A stretch of 33,265 nucleotides of DNA from CAIJKW01 sp964443365 (GCA_964443365.1 CAYUCM010000002.1:1-33265); one strand, 5' to 3'. Shown: positions 15,952 through 24,224, counted from the stretch's first letter. The notes: generated by a model not told the origin, from the letters alone. Numbers and translations are program-made.

Positions 15952-16545
15952 ATGACGTTCACAGAAAAGAAATTCCAAATACCAGAGCTTATCGGTATAA
16001 GCACAAAGACCATTGAGGAGCATCTAAAGCTTTACTCGGGATATGTTAAAAATACCAATTTGATTTTAGAAAAAATTAACGAGGCCAGATCAACAGAGGA
16101 AAGTATCTCAAAAAACACTTATGCAATTTCTGAAATGCAAAGGCGTTTTGCATTTGAATTTAATGGCATGAGGAATCATGAATATTACTTTGAACAATTT
16201 GAGAGTGGTGCCAATTCAATAAATCAAGACCATAAATTATTTAGGACAATCACGGACACTTGGGGTTCTTTTGATTCATGGATAATTAGATTTAAAGAAA
16301 TTGCAATGACTAGAGGCGTCGGGTGGGCTGTGCTTTATTTTGATAAAAAGACAAACAATCTCATTCACACATGGATTGACGAACAACATATAGGACATCT
16401 AGCGGACACTCAAATAATACTCGCTCTTGATATGTGGGAACATTCATATATGTTAGATTGCGCACCAAGTGAAAAGAAAAATTATATTGAATACTTCTTT
16501 CAAAACTTAAATTGGAATATTATTGAGGGACGTTTTGAAAAATAA
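15952..16545 (+). CDS. Superoxide dismutase, Fe/Mn family, divergent
   Basis: Converts superoxide to hydrogen peroxide and oxygen. The C-terminal signature LALDMWEHSYMLD matches DVWEHAYY of Fe/Mn SODs, and MRNHEYYF matches the second-ligand segment. All four metal ligands can be placed: H24, H76, D160, H164, plus active-site Tyr31. The outer-sphere residues read Gly72 and Gln145, the pattern of Mn-type enzymes (Fe types have Gln at the first place). The H-H pair after the first ligand (HxxxHHxxY) is replaced by LY and the spacing to Tyr is one shorter, so the substrate gate is altered. 197 aa is normal. Starts 24 bases from the divergent hydrolase gene. Confidence 0.85.
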   Translation: MTFTEKKFQIPELIGISTKTIEEHLKLYSGYVKNTNLILEKINEARSTEESISKNTYAISEMQRRFAFEFNGMRNHEYYFEQFESGANSINQDHKLFRTITDTWGSFDSWIIRFKEIAMTRGVGWAVLYFDKKTNNLIHTWIDEQHIGHLADTQIILALDMWEHSYMLDCAPSEKKNYIEYFFQNLNWNIIEGRFEK

Positions 16546-16635
16546 AATCCAACTCACAAAACGTTGCACGGCGATACAAAATGTAAAACAAATACCACCC
16601 CTCCCTGACAAACAAAAAACAAAACATCCGTGTTT

Positions 16636-16672
16636 CATCTATTAATTTAACCTAAATTAATAGATGTTTTTT
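16636..16672 (+). terminator. Intrinsic terminator of the superoxide dismutase gene
   Basis: A perfect 14-bp stem CATCTATTAATTTA / TAAATTAATAGATG, loop ACC, followed by TTTTTT on the plus strand. It sits between the convergent SOD and comEC genes, eight bases before the comEC stop. Confidence 0.9.
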
Positions 16673-16680
16673 ATTGTAAA

Positions 16681-18138
16681 TTAATCAGATGAATAATCTA
16701 TAAACTTTTTATAAAGAAAAACCGAAATTGGAATAGCTATTATATACCAGGCTATTACAAAGTAATCGGAAACCTTACCCAGCTCCAATAAAGCATTTTC
16801 TGAATCGGAAATATAACGAACTACAGCCATAAAGTATGCCAAAACAAAATGTGAAACAACACCGAATAACATAGCAACATCAACACTAATGAAACACAAA
16901 ACACTGGCACAAAACACCAGGAGCATTGCCAAGGGAATAAAAGGCACAACCGCTAGATTAGAAAAAATTCCGTATACAGAAAGTGCTCCTGAAAATTTTA
17001 ACAAAAGCGGCATGGAGAAAATTTGAGTTGCAAAGAATGAAGAAACCGTTTCTCTTAATCCAAAACTTTTAGGTAAAAAACGGAACACCCATCCGCTTGA
17101 ATTTCCCAAAAGGACAAGTCCGAGAGTGCAAGCAAAAGACAATTGAAAAGATGGGTCACCAATTAAAATTAATGGATTGAAAATTATCATGAGTAAACCA
17201 GCTATCAAGGTTGCCATAAGCGCACTGTGTCCTATATTAAAAATTCTTGAATAAATTCCGATCAAAGACATGAGAAGAGATCTTATAACAGTTGCCCCAC
17301 CGCCGACCATAATGCAAAACAAAATGATGCCAATAGTTCCAAAAACTCCAGATAAAAGTTTTGGTAAAAAAGAAAAAAATGAAATTATTACCTGAGACAC
17401 AATAGATACATTAAATCCAGAAAGTACCACCATGTGAATTAATCCAGCGCGTTTAAAATGTTCCAAAGACTCTTTGGACATTTCTCCCTTGCCGGTTATT
17501 AAAATTCCAGAACCTAGAGCAAATTCATCTTTATCAGGAAGAACTCGTCTAATATTTTCTACCATCAAATTTCTAAAATTAAAAAGCCCCCTCTTTAGTT
17601 TGTATTCATAACTCATTGAAGTTTTTTTGTACGAAGAAAAACCACCATCCTCCCACGGGATAATTTTTGCATTCTTCATTTCAAACTGAATTCCTCTTGC
17701 AAGTAAAAATAGATTGGAATCAAAATCTTCTGTAATTTCAGGTAAGGAAAGTTTGCCATGAAATTTTATTTTACCTCCAAGGGCGCACCCATCATGAGTG
17801 GAGAGCTCATCACAACTCATAACAATTCTGATTTTATTTTTTCTGAACTCTTTTCTAAAAAAATTAACTGGATTTAAAATACAATTAATTCCACATCGTG
17901 AACTTACGGGTATTTCATTTTTACCAATTTGTATTTTTTCTATGGTAATCACCACTTTTTTTCTAAATCCAAAATCAGTGGGTTCATCACTTATAATACC
18001 CAAAAGCACCACCTCCCTATTTAACTTTTCTAATAAAATTTGTGACCTTGAAGAGACAACCTGATATCTAAAATAAATTAAAAATACAACAAACAAAAAC
18101 ACCAACACAAAAATCAAGATTTTTATTTTTTTATTCAC
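16681..18138 (-). CDS. comEC: ComEC/Rec2 competence channel protein
   Basis: Inner-membrane channel that carries single-stranded DNA into the cytoplasm during transformation. The 485-aa protein has an N-terminal helix, an extracytoplasmic soluble domain to about 200 that includes four Cys (RCGINC, SCDELSTHDGC), then the Competence domain with RAGLIHMVVLSGFNVSIV (HLxxxSGxH-like; the usual His is Asn) and about eight hydrophobic helices. It lacks the C-terminal metallo-beta-lactamase domain, supplied by the gene at 14938. Starts with GTG at 18138; a TAGAAT box (18150-18145) ends seven bases before it, suggesting another leaderless start, though GGTGG just before the GTG could also serve as a weak ribosome site. 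Confidence 0.9.
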   Translation of the reverse strand: MNKKIKILIFVLVFLFVVFLIYFRYQVVSSRSQILLEKLNREVVLLGIISDEPTDFGFRKKVVITIEKIQIGKNEIPVSSRCGINCILNPVNFFRKEFRKNKIRIVMSCDELSTHDGCALGGKIKFHGKLSLPEITEDFDSNLFLLARGIQFEMKNAKIIPWEDGGFSSYKKTSMSYEYKLKRGLFNFRNLMVENIRRVLPDKDEFALGSGILITGKGEMSKESLEHFKRAGLIHMVVLSGFNVSIVSQVIISFFSFLPKLLSGVFGTIGIILFCIMVGGGATVIRSLLMSLIGIYSRIFNIGHSALMATLIAGLLMIIFNPLILIGDPSFQLSFACTLGLVLLGNSSGWVFRFLPKSFGLRETVSSFFATQIFSMPLLLKFSGALSVYGIFSNLAVVPFIPLAMLLVFCASVLCFISVDVAMLFGVVSHFVLAYFMAVVRYISDSENALLELGKVSDYFVIAWYIIAIPISVFLYKKFIDYSSD

Positions 18139-18169
18139 GCCACCATTCTATAAAACAGACATGAAGATT

Positions 18170-18340
18170 TTATGAAGTTTTTTGTGACAAACCAAATTCC
18201 TTTAGTAATTTTTCCGTTGGATAATATTTAACATATTTTCCAGACCGTTTTACATAAACCAAACCCCGATGAAGCAAGTATTTTAAATCTATACATGTCA
18301 GGTTATTACATGACCCAATTTGAGTCTTATTTAAAGCTAT
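18170..18340 (-). pseudogene. Start-less winged-helix ORF after RNase HI
   Basis: A 56-codon frame runs from two stop codons at the end of rnhA to TAA at 18172-18170. The peptide looks like a real winged helix: ALNKTQIGSCNNLTCIDLKY (helix-turn-helix), then LLHRGLVYVKRSGKYVKYYP (recognition helix end and wing). There is no ATG, GTG or TTG in frame at a useful position; the best is a CTG at about the 14th codon. It overlaps the last codons of rnhA and is in the -1 frame to it, but no slippery heptamer is visible. Either a decayed DNA-binding gene or an ORF with an unusual start. Confidence 0.45.
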
Positions 18341-19146
18341 TTATTACCTCTAAAAATCCTTATGATCTCCTCCTCATCACTCTTAGAAATTGCCTTTTTA
18401 TAAAGCGCCCCACTCTTTCCCTTCACCCTCTTTTCACAATCGCTCCAATTATTATCGATATGAATTTTACCATCAACAAAACTAACATAGGAATACGCCT
18501 TAGCGCTACTCTTACCACCACCCTTACGCGCGCCTCCACTTCCCCCAATCTCTCCACTCTTCTTCAGATCTTTTGCCTCTTGTATTAATTCTGGATTATA
18601 AAAAACTTTCAAAATATCATCGGCATTCAAATTATTTATTTTATATTTATCGAGTGCCCCATCGTACAAATCAACCGTCTCACCATCCGCAAATTTTGTA
18701 GCAATTTCATCACATCTCTCATTCCCTAGAACACCAGCGTGCCCCGGCAAAAGTTTCCAATTAATTTTTTTACCAGAAATAAGATCGCTCATTTCTTCCC
18801 AAAGCTCTCTATTTTTTACCTCCTCTTTATTTGCAGTTTTCCATCCATTTCTCTTCCAACCAAAAATCCACTCAGTTGCGCCCTTAATCACATATTTAGA
18901 ATCAGTAAAAATAGTTATTTCTAATGGATTACTTAAATCATTTTTATTTTTGTCGATTAAACAAAGTGCGTCAATCACAGACTGAAGCTCCATTTTGTTA
19001 TTTGTGGTGTGTTCAAATCTTTTACCCAATTCAATTACCCTGTCATTATGTATAAAAATTGCACCATAACCGCCCCTACCAGGGTTTCCCCTAGATGAAC
19101 CGTCAGAAAAGATTATGATTTGGTTTTTGTTTAGTTTTTGTGGCAT
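18337..19146 (-). CDS. rnhA: Ribonuclease HI with C-terminal hybrid-binding-like domain
   Basis: Cuts RNA in RNA-DNA hybrids. The N-terminal 155 residues form a complete RNase H domain: IIFSDGSSRGNPGRGG (D15), NNKMELQSVIDAL (E53), TDSKYVIKGATEW (D82), LPGHAGVLGNERCDEIA (H136, D146). After a Gly-rich linker (GGSGGARKGGGKSS) the tail AYSYVSFVDGKIHIDNNWSD plus CEKRVKGKSGALYKKAIS matches the viroplasmin/hybrid-binding pattern (W..C...VkG..gA.yK). In eukaryotic RNase H1 that domain is N-terminal; here it is C-terminal. 269 aa against about 155 for E. coli RNase HI. Confidence 0.93.
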   Translation of the reverse strand: MPQKLNKNQIIIFSDGSSRGNPGRGGYGAIFIHNDRVIELGKRFEHTTNNKMELQSVIDALCLIDKNKNDLSNPLEITIFTDSKYVIKGATEWIFGWKRNGWKTANKEEVKNRELWEEMSDLISGKKINWKLLPGHAGVLGNERCDEIATKFADGETVDLYDGALDKYKINNLNADDILKVFYNPELIQEAKDLKKSGEIGGSGGARKGGGKSSAKAYSYVSFVDGKIHIDNNWSDCEKRVKGKSGALYKKAISKSDEEEIIRIFRGNK

Positions 19147-19237
19147 TTGCGTAATGTTTATTAAAAGTTTAAGGCAAATCCAAAAATTCGCAAGTTTTTT
19201 GGGATTGAAGTCCTGAAATTCCCGGGGTTATTTAGAT

Positions 19238-20995
19238 TTAAACAATATCCACAATCCTAACCCTAAGCACCGGCGTGTAAGTAAAAGTGGATTTTTCCAT
19301 ATTTCCCAGAATTGTACGAGTCACCTCCTCGCCATTCTTAAGAGCTGTGTCTATTTCGTTAAAAAGAGACTCTTCAGCAAAAAATTGAATAGCCTTGATA
19401 TTAAAAGCATCATTTGGACTTGAAAAAGAAATCTCCAAATGCTCTTTCTTCTTGCCAAACATCTTAATTTCCTTTATCAAGACATTATGAAAAGCAAAAA
19501 GGGGTTTGGGATTGCCTTCGCCAAAAGGGGCCAATTTATCTATACCATTCCAAGTTTGCCAATTAATTTGATTTGGCAAAAGTGACGCATCCACAGTGTA
19601 GCTAATTTCCTTTAGATTTTCTTTATATAAACCGTCAAAACTTTCCTTAATTTTATCTCTAAACTCATGTATTTCATTTTCATTTATAGAAAAACCTCCA
19701 GAAAAAGAGTGCCCACCCGCATTTATGAACAAATTTGGGTTTTTTGTTTGAGCATCTCTTAAAACGGAAACGACATCGCAAAAACCATCAGATCTACAAG
19801 ATCCCTTAATCATCCCCTCGCTTCTTCCCCATAAAAATACTGGCACATTATAATCTTTGACGAGTGATGTTGCGACCAATCCCAAAAGTGCCGGGCTCCA
19901 GTCAGGATTCCCGACCACAATTACACTATCTTCATCTAATTTTAATTCTCTTATAATCTTATGAATTTCTTTGCTGGTTTTTGCAACAATAGTCTTTCTT
20001 TCATCGTTTATTGAATTCAAATGTTTAACCATTTCTTCTGCCTCAGACGGAGAATCCGTCGAAAGTAGCACAAAAGCATCTCTGGGATCCGCCATTCTTG
20101 AAGCTGCATTAATTCTTGGGGTAATCAAAAACGTAATATCTTCTTCCACAAGATCTTTGGTGGAGATTTTTAATGATCTAAACAGCTTAACAAGCCCTAA
20201 TCTTGGAGTTTTTTTAAGAACAAGCAAACCATATTTGGCAAAAACTCTATTTTCATTTACAAGCGGGACCATATCAGACAAAGTGGCAATACCAACTAAA
20301 TCAAGAAGCCATTTTTCCCAACCTTCTTTTATATTAAATTTATTTTGACCATTTCTATCATTTAAAATTAAGGCCTGTACGAGTTTAAACGCAACCCCCG
20401 CTCCACAAAGCATCTTGTCTGGATAACTGCAATCTAATCGCTTAGGATCAAGCACAGCAACTGCAGGAGGTAATGTTTCAAGCGGCAAGTGATGATCTGT
20501 GATAATCACATCTATATTATTTTCATTGGCTTTTTTTACTGTCTCTATGTCTGTAATACCACAATCAAGTGTGATAATGAGCATTTTTTGTCCATTAGCT
20601 AAATTCTCTTCAGCCAAACCCTCCACAACATGAATATGAAATCCAAAACCCTCTTTATGTCTATGCGGAATGTAATTTACAAAATTAGTATATGAAATCT
20701 TCTTAAAGAAATCATGAAGAACAACTGAAGCTGGAATACCGTCTGCGTCAAAATCGCCATAAATAACAATTTTTTCATTATTATCTATTGCTTGCATAAT
20801 TCTTGATACAGCAATATCCATATCCTTCATTAAAAAAGGATTGTGAACATGCTTATCATAGTCTGGATTAAGAAACGCATCCTTGTCTTGTGGACTAACA
20901 ATTCCTCTGCTTTGAAGCAAATGATCTGTTATAGTGTCACCAATCCAAGGCCTAATCTCGTACTTTTTTGTTTTTTTATTTTTATCGCTTTTCAA
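19238..20995 (-). CDS. recJ: Single-strand exonuclease RecJ
   Basis: 5'-3' single-strand DNA exonuclease of recombination and mismatch repair. The 585-aa protein contains the DHH phosphoesterase motifs IVIYGDFDADGIPA (about residue 80), LDCGITD, VIITDHHLP (about 165), and the DHHA1 motif INAGGHSFSGGFS near 425, then the OB-like C-terminal domain. Length is typical. The start is a TTG at 20995 (TTG AAA AGC GAT); a TGATAGAAT extended -10 ends eight bases before it. Divergent from the HIT gene over 29 bases. Confidence 0.95.
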   Translation of the reverse strand: MKSDKNKKTKKYEIRPWIGDTITDHLLQSRGIVSPQDKDAFLNPDYDKHVHNPFLMKDMDIAVSRIMQAIDNNEKIVIYGDFDADGIPASVVLHDFFKKISYTNFVNYIPHRHKEGFGFHIHVVEGLAEENLANGQKMLIITLDCGITDIETVKKANENNIDVIITDHHLPLETLPPAVAVLDPKRLDCSYPDKMLCGAGVAFKLVQALILNDRNGQNKFNIKEGWEKWLLDLVGIATLSDMVPLVNENRVFAKYGLLVLKKTPRLGLVKLFRSLKISTKDLVEEDITFLITPRINAASRMADPRDAFVLLSTDSPSEAEEMVKHLNSINDERKTIVAKTSKEIHKIIRELKLDEDSVIVVGNPDWSPALLGLVATSLVKDYNVPVFLWGRSEGMIKGSCRSDGFCDVVSVLRDAQTKNPNLFINAGGHSFSGGFSINENEIHEFRDKIKESFDGLYKENLKEISYTVDASLLPNQINWQTWNGIDKLAPFGEGNPKPLFAFHNVLIKEIKMFGKKKEHLEISFSSPNDAFNIKAIQFFAEESLFNEIDTALKNGEEVTRTILGNMEKSTFTYTPVLRVRIVDIV

Positions 20996-21024
20996 TAAAT
21001 TGATTCTATCATAAAATAGCTATT

Positions 21025-21501
21025 ATGAGCGATATACATACAAATCAAAACACAAATAACATAGAGGGGGTAAGTCAGGTTAATACAGGACCAGAGGATT
21101 GCGTATTTTGTAAAATTATAGACGGTACAATTCCTTCTCATAAAATATATGAGGACGATGAAACCTTGGCCATTCTTGATATTGCACCGACAAATTACGG
21201 GCATGTACTAGTTTTATCAAAAGACCATTTTGAAAATATTTATACATTACCGCAAGAAACAGCTTGCAGAATAATGATGACGGTGCAGAAGATGGCAACA
21301 GCCGTAAGAAACGGTGTAGAATCTGACGGCGTTAATATTATTATGAATAATGAACCAGCGGCTGGACAAATTATATTTCACGCACATGTTCATGTTGTGC
21401 CAAGGCTAAATGAAGACGGATTAAGACATTGGCCACACAAAGAATATAAAGATGAAGAAGAAAAAATGGTTTATGTAGAAAAAATAAAGAAAGAGATATA
21501 A
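21025..21501 (+). CDS. HIT-family nucleotide hydrolase
   Basis: Histidine-triad protein of the Hint/HinT branch, which removes AMP or similar groups from nucleotide conjugates. CVFCKIIDGTIPSHKIYEDD is the family N-terminal signature (the CxxC may bind zinc), ILDIAPTNYGHVLVLSK follows, and the triad is HAHVHVVPR (H119, H121, H123). The first 24 residues (Asn- and Thr-rich) precede the domain and are unusual. The 158-aa gene ends before a very strong GC-rich terminator. A TAAAAT box ends eight bases before the ATG. Confidence 0.92.
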   Translation: MSDIHTNQNTNNIEGVSQVNTGPEDCVFCKIIDGTIPSHKIYEDDETLAILDIAPTNYGHVLVLSKDHFENIYTLPQETACRIMMTVQKMATAVRNGVESDGVNIIMNNEPAAGQIIFHAHVHVVPRLNEDGLRHWPHKEYKDEEEKMVYVEKIKKEI

Positions 21502-21541
21502 GCACAGGGAATCAAACAACAGACAAAAAACAGATATGGGG

Positions 21542-21577
21542 ATGCCCCGCTCGCGCGCACGCGAGCGGGGCATTTTC
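21542..21577 (+). terminator. GC-rich terminator after the HIT gene
   Basis: A perfect 14-bp stem ATGCCCCGCTCGCG / CGCGAGCGGGGCAT with loop CGCA, then TTTTC. Stem GC content is far above the surroundings. It lies between the convergent HIT gene and the GC-shifted ORF at 21598 and may block readthrough from both. Confidence 0.85.
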
Positions 21578-21597
21578 TTACCACGAAGAGCACAACC

Positions 21598-22110
21598 TCA
21601 AATCGTCTCGCCGCAGTTAAGAGCAAGTAGTGAAGGTGTTACAATCCTGTTATAATTACCCCCACGGAAAGAAGTAGTATCTGTTGCGGAACGCAGATAG
21701 AATTGCCTACCTCCGTTGTGAGTAGAAACAACAAGTCGCAAATTCCCAAATTTACACGGGAAAAAGGTGCCATAATCCGTCACGGTCAGGTATTCAGTGT
21801 AATTTGAATTGGAAAGAAAAGCCAAAATTTGCCAAGGTGTCAAAAAACAACCATCAGAAAAATTGGAAAAATTCCAAAACCATTCACACAGCATACCCAG
21901 CCGAACCACAACACGCACGTCGACCCGTATTTCAGGAGTTGATATGAAAAAATCAGCACTCCTTTCATTTAAGATACCAACACTGCGCAAATACCTCTTC
22001 AGAACCTTCATGAAACTAGTCTCCCAACAGGATTCGTTATAGGCAGAAACAGCAGGAATGTGCGGGTATCTTGAATCAACAATAATCGATCTTGAAAAAT
22101 CTTGGTTCAT
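21598..22110 (-). CDS. Hypothetical protein, GC-shifted, unknown
   Basis: A 170-aa ORF I do not recognise. No signal peptide or membrane helix; the sequence is rich in Ser, Asn, aromatic and Arg residues, for example YPHIPAVSAYNESCWETSF, VRLGMLCEWFWNFSNFSDG and FFPCKFGNLRLVVSTHNGG, with a globular, possibly beta-rich look. Four Cys are spread along it. Its base composition is higher in GC than pgk or recJ. It is bracketed by a pgk terminator upstream and the GC-rich hairpin downstream, so it forms an isolated cassette. No promoter or Shine-Dalgarno clearly seen. Probably a real lineage-specific gene. Confidence 0.6.
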   Translation of the reverse strand: MNQDFSRSIIVDSRYPHIPAVSAYNESCWETSFMKVLKRYLRSVGILNERSADFFISTPEIRVDVRVVVRLGMLCEWFWNFSNFSDGCFLTPWQILAFLSNSNYTEYLTVTDYGTFFPCKFGNLRLVVSTHNGGRQFYLRSATDTTSFRGGNYNRIVTPSLLALNCGETI

Positions 22111-22131
22111 AGCTGGAATGTTCGTTTAAAT

Positions 22132-22162
22132 GACAGAAAAACTAGAAGGAACACCCGTTCCT
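22132..22162 (-). terminator. Terminator of pgk
   Basis: Minus strand AGGAAC, loop GGGT, GTTCCT, then TCTAGTTTTTCTG: a short six-bp stem and a T run, 22 bases after the pgk stop. A second small stem CGCTA-AGA-TAGCG overlaps the pgk stop codon. Confidence 0.6.
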
Positions 22163-22184
22163 ATCCACTAAAACCATACACCCG

Positions 22185-23360
22185 CTATCTTAGCGCGTCA
22201 ATCCCAGGCAAACTCTCATTAATCAAAAAATCAATCATGGCTCCCCCACCTGTTGAAATAAACAAATTTAAATCCAAATCTTTATCAACATTTTGAATTG
22301 CGGCAACAGTATCTCCTCCACCAATCGCACCCTTAATTTTACTTTCAACCAAAAGCTTTGCACACGCAACGGTTTGATCCTTAAAACCTTTTTCATAATT
22401 TCCAAGAGGGCCATTCCACAAAACAAACTTTGCATTAGAAATAACATTCTTTAACTCCTCTAAAATACTTGGACCAAGATCACAAATAACATCGCTATCA
22501 GAAACATCTTCAATTTTCTTTATATAAATACTATCTATATTTTCAGCATTATAAACAACAACGTCCTTTGCTAATATAATTTTTTCATTATTTACAATAT
22601 CAGAAATATCAATATTACCATCTGAAACAAGAGATTTGCCAATATTATAGCCTCTCGCTTTGTAAACATCGTTGATTAAGGCGCCTCCCAAAATTACGTA
22701 GTCTGCCTTATCTAAAAACTTTTTAATTAATGACAATTTAGTATCAAATTTTGCACCCCCGAGAATAAACACAAAAGGATGTGGGGGATTAATCGCTGTT
22801 TTCAAAGAGTTAATTTCATTTAAAAGTTCTATGCCAGCAAAATGAGGCAGAAATTTTGGAACACCAACAACCGACGCGTGCTTTCTATGAGAAACAGAAA
22901 ATGCTTCATTGACATAAAAATCTGCAAGACCTGCAAGCTTCTTAGAGAAATCTTCATCATTATTTTTTTCTCCAGGATTAATTCTTAAATTATCCAAAAG
23001 AATCATCTCCCCATCTTTCATATTTGAAATGGAAGATTCCACAGCATCATCAATCACTCCATCCCCACTTACAAATTGCACATTCCTATTCAATTTTTCA
23101 TTAAAATATTTAGCAACAATAGCCATTCCCTTTTGACCCAAAAGATCCACATCTTCTGCTTCTATGTGAGAAATCAAAATAATTTTTGCTCCACCGGCAA
23201 TTAATAAATCAAGCGTTGGAATAACAGCCTTAAGCCTCATATCCTCAACAATTTCACCATTAGATATGGGCACATTAAAATCCGCTCTTATCAAAAACTT
23301 CTTTGAAGTTATATTATTTTTTTGCACGAATTCCTCAATCCCCATTATTTCTTTATTCAT
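22185..23360 (-). CDS. pgk: Phosphoglycerate kinase
   Basis: Glycolytic enzyme making ATP and 3-phosphoglycerate from 1,3-bisphosphoglycerate and ADP. The 391-aa protein has FLIRADFNVPI, DMRLKAVIPT (R42), NLRINPGEKNND, NEAFSVSHRKHAS, FVLWNGPLGNYE and the nucleotide-binding GGGDTVAAI and STGGGA. The usual SHLGRP substrate motif reads SHIEAED (residues 64-70), so the Arg equivalent to E. coli R65 is missing. Second gene of a tpiA-pgk unit, 15 bases after tpiA. MGIEEF six codons in is an alternative start. Confidence 0.95.
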   Translation of the reverse strand: MNKEIMGIEEFVQKNNITSKKFLIRADFNVPISNGEIVEDMRLKAVIPTLDLLIAGGAKIILISHIEAEDVDLLGQKGMAIVAKYFNEKLNRNVQFVSGDGVIDDAVESSISNMKDGEMILLDNLRINPGEKNNDEDFSKKLAGLADFYVNEAFSVSHRKHASVVGVPKFLPHFAGIELLNEINSLKTAINPPHPFVFILGGAKFDTKLSLIKKFLDKADYVILGGALINDVYKARGYNIGKSLVSDGNIDISDIVNNEKIILAKDVVVYNAENIDSIYIKKIEDVSDSDVICDLGPSILEELKNVISNAKFVLWNGPLGNYEKGFKDQTVACAKLLVESKIKGAIGGGDTVAAIQNVDKDLDLNLFISTGGGAMIDFLINESLPGIDALR

Positions 23361-23375
23361 TTTTATTTTGATTAT

Positions 23376-24209
23376 TTATCTTTTCTTTGATTTAGCACTC
23401 TTGCTTTTTACGCTTTTAATTCTAGGCTTTTTCTTAACTATATTTAACGATTGGCAAATTCCGCGTAAATCTTCTGCCTGCCAACTAGCTCTTCCAATAA
23501 GTAATCCATCTACCTCTCCATTAAATACCAAATCTTGTGCATTATCCACCGTTACAGAACCTCCATATACAATTTTAACAATATTAGCAATACTTTCTCC
23601 CCAATTATCCTTCAAAAACTTTCTAATTAAAATAACGATTTGATGAACCTCATGCGCAGAAATAGCATTATTTCTTGCACTATTAACTGCCCAGAGTGGC
23701 TCATATGCAATAACCAAATTAGCAAACTGCTGACGAGATGTATAAACCAACACTTCTTTTAATTGATTCTTAATGACAGTTAAATACTCTGCATCAGAAT
23801 CTCTTTCAGATTCACCAACACATACAATCCCCGTCATTCCAACAGCCAATACCTTTTGCAATTTTTGTGCAATTAACGATGCATCCTCCCCTTGGGCCCG
23901 TCTTTCAGAATGTCCAACTATAGTATAAGAAACACCAGAACTTTTTAGCATAGATGCAGAAACCTCTCCCGTATGAGCACCGGAATCAAATTTTGAAACA
24001 TCTTGAGAACCAATCTTAATTTTACCCTTAGGTCCGCCTGCCATCATAGATAATGGCACAATAAATGGAGCGGGTGGACAAATAACAGTTTCCGTCATCT
24101 TTAACTTATCAACTCCGCGTTTAATGACCGCCATTTTGGCCTTAGCCTCCGCTAATGTATCAGGAGTAGTCTTCCAATTTGCTATTACTAAAATTTTTTT
24201 TGGTTTCAT
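23376..24209 (-). CDS. tpiA: Triosephosphate isomerase with atypical loops
   Basis: Interconverts dihydroxyacetone phosphate and glyceraldehyde 3-phosphate. Catalytic residues are in place: N11 and K13 (IANWK), H100 (VGHSERR) and E170 (AYEPLW). The phosphate-gripping loops differ from the norm: loop 6 reads PLWAVNSARNNA where most have PVWAIGTGKxA, and loop 8 reads LIGRAS where most have VGGAS. A basic tail (KKPRIKSVKSKSAKSKKR) follows the barrel. The start is the ATG at 24209; a TTG two codons upstream is less likely, because an extended -10 ends seven bases before the ATG. Cotranscribed with pgk. Confidence 0.94.
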   Translation of the reverse strand: MKPKKILVIANWKTTPDTLAEAKAKMAVIKRGVDKLKMTETVICPPAPFIVPLSMMAGGPKGKIKIGSQDVSKFDSGAHTGEVSASMLKSSGVSYTIVGHSERRAQGEDASLIAQKLQKVLAVGMTGIVCVGESERDSDAEYLTVIKNQLKEVLVYTSRQQFANLVIAYEPLWAVNSARNNAISAHEVHQIVILIRKFLKDNWGESIANIVKIVYGGSVTVDNAQDLVFNGEVDGLLIGRASWQAEDLRGICQSLNIVKKKPRIKSVKSKSAKSKKR

Positions 24210-24215
24210 AAACAA

Positions 24216-24224
24216 ATTATACCA
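24216..24224 (-). promoter_or_regulatory. Extended -10, leaderless promoter of tpiA-pgk
   Basis: Minus strand TGGTATAAT (24224-24216), a perfect TATAAT with TG extension, then six bases to the ATG at 24209. Transcription should start on the start codon. No good -35 or Shine-Dalgarno is seen. Confidence 0.7.

Noticed and set aside
18337..18345. Programmed -1 frameshift joining RNase HI to the winged-helix frame
   Set aside because: The junction GGTAATAAATAG has no XXXYYYZ slippery heptamer and no strong downstream stem, so I do not claim it, although the frames do abut.
19147..19237. Terminator between recJ and rnhA
   Set aside because: Short partial stems (GGGA/TCCC, CCAAAAA/TTTTTGG) exist, but none combines a stable stem with a T run in the minus direction.
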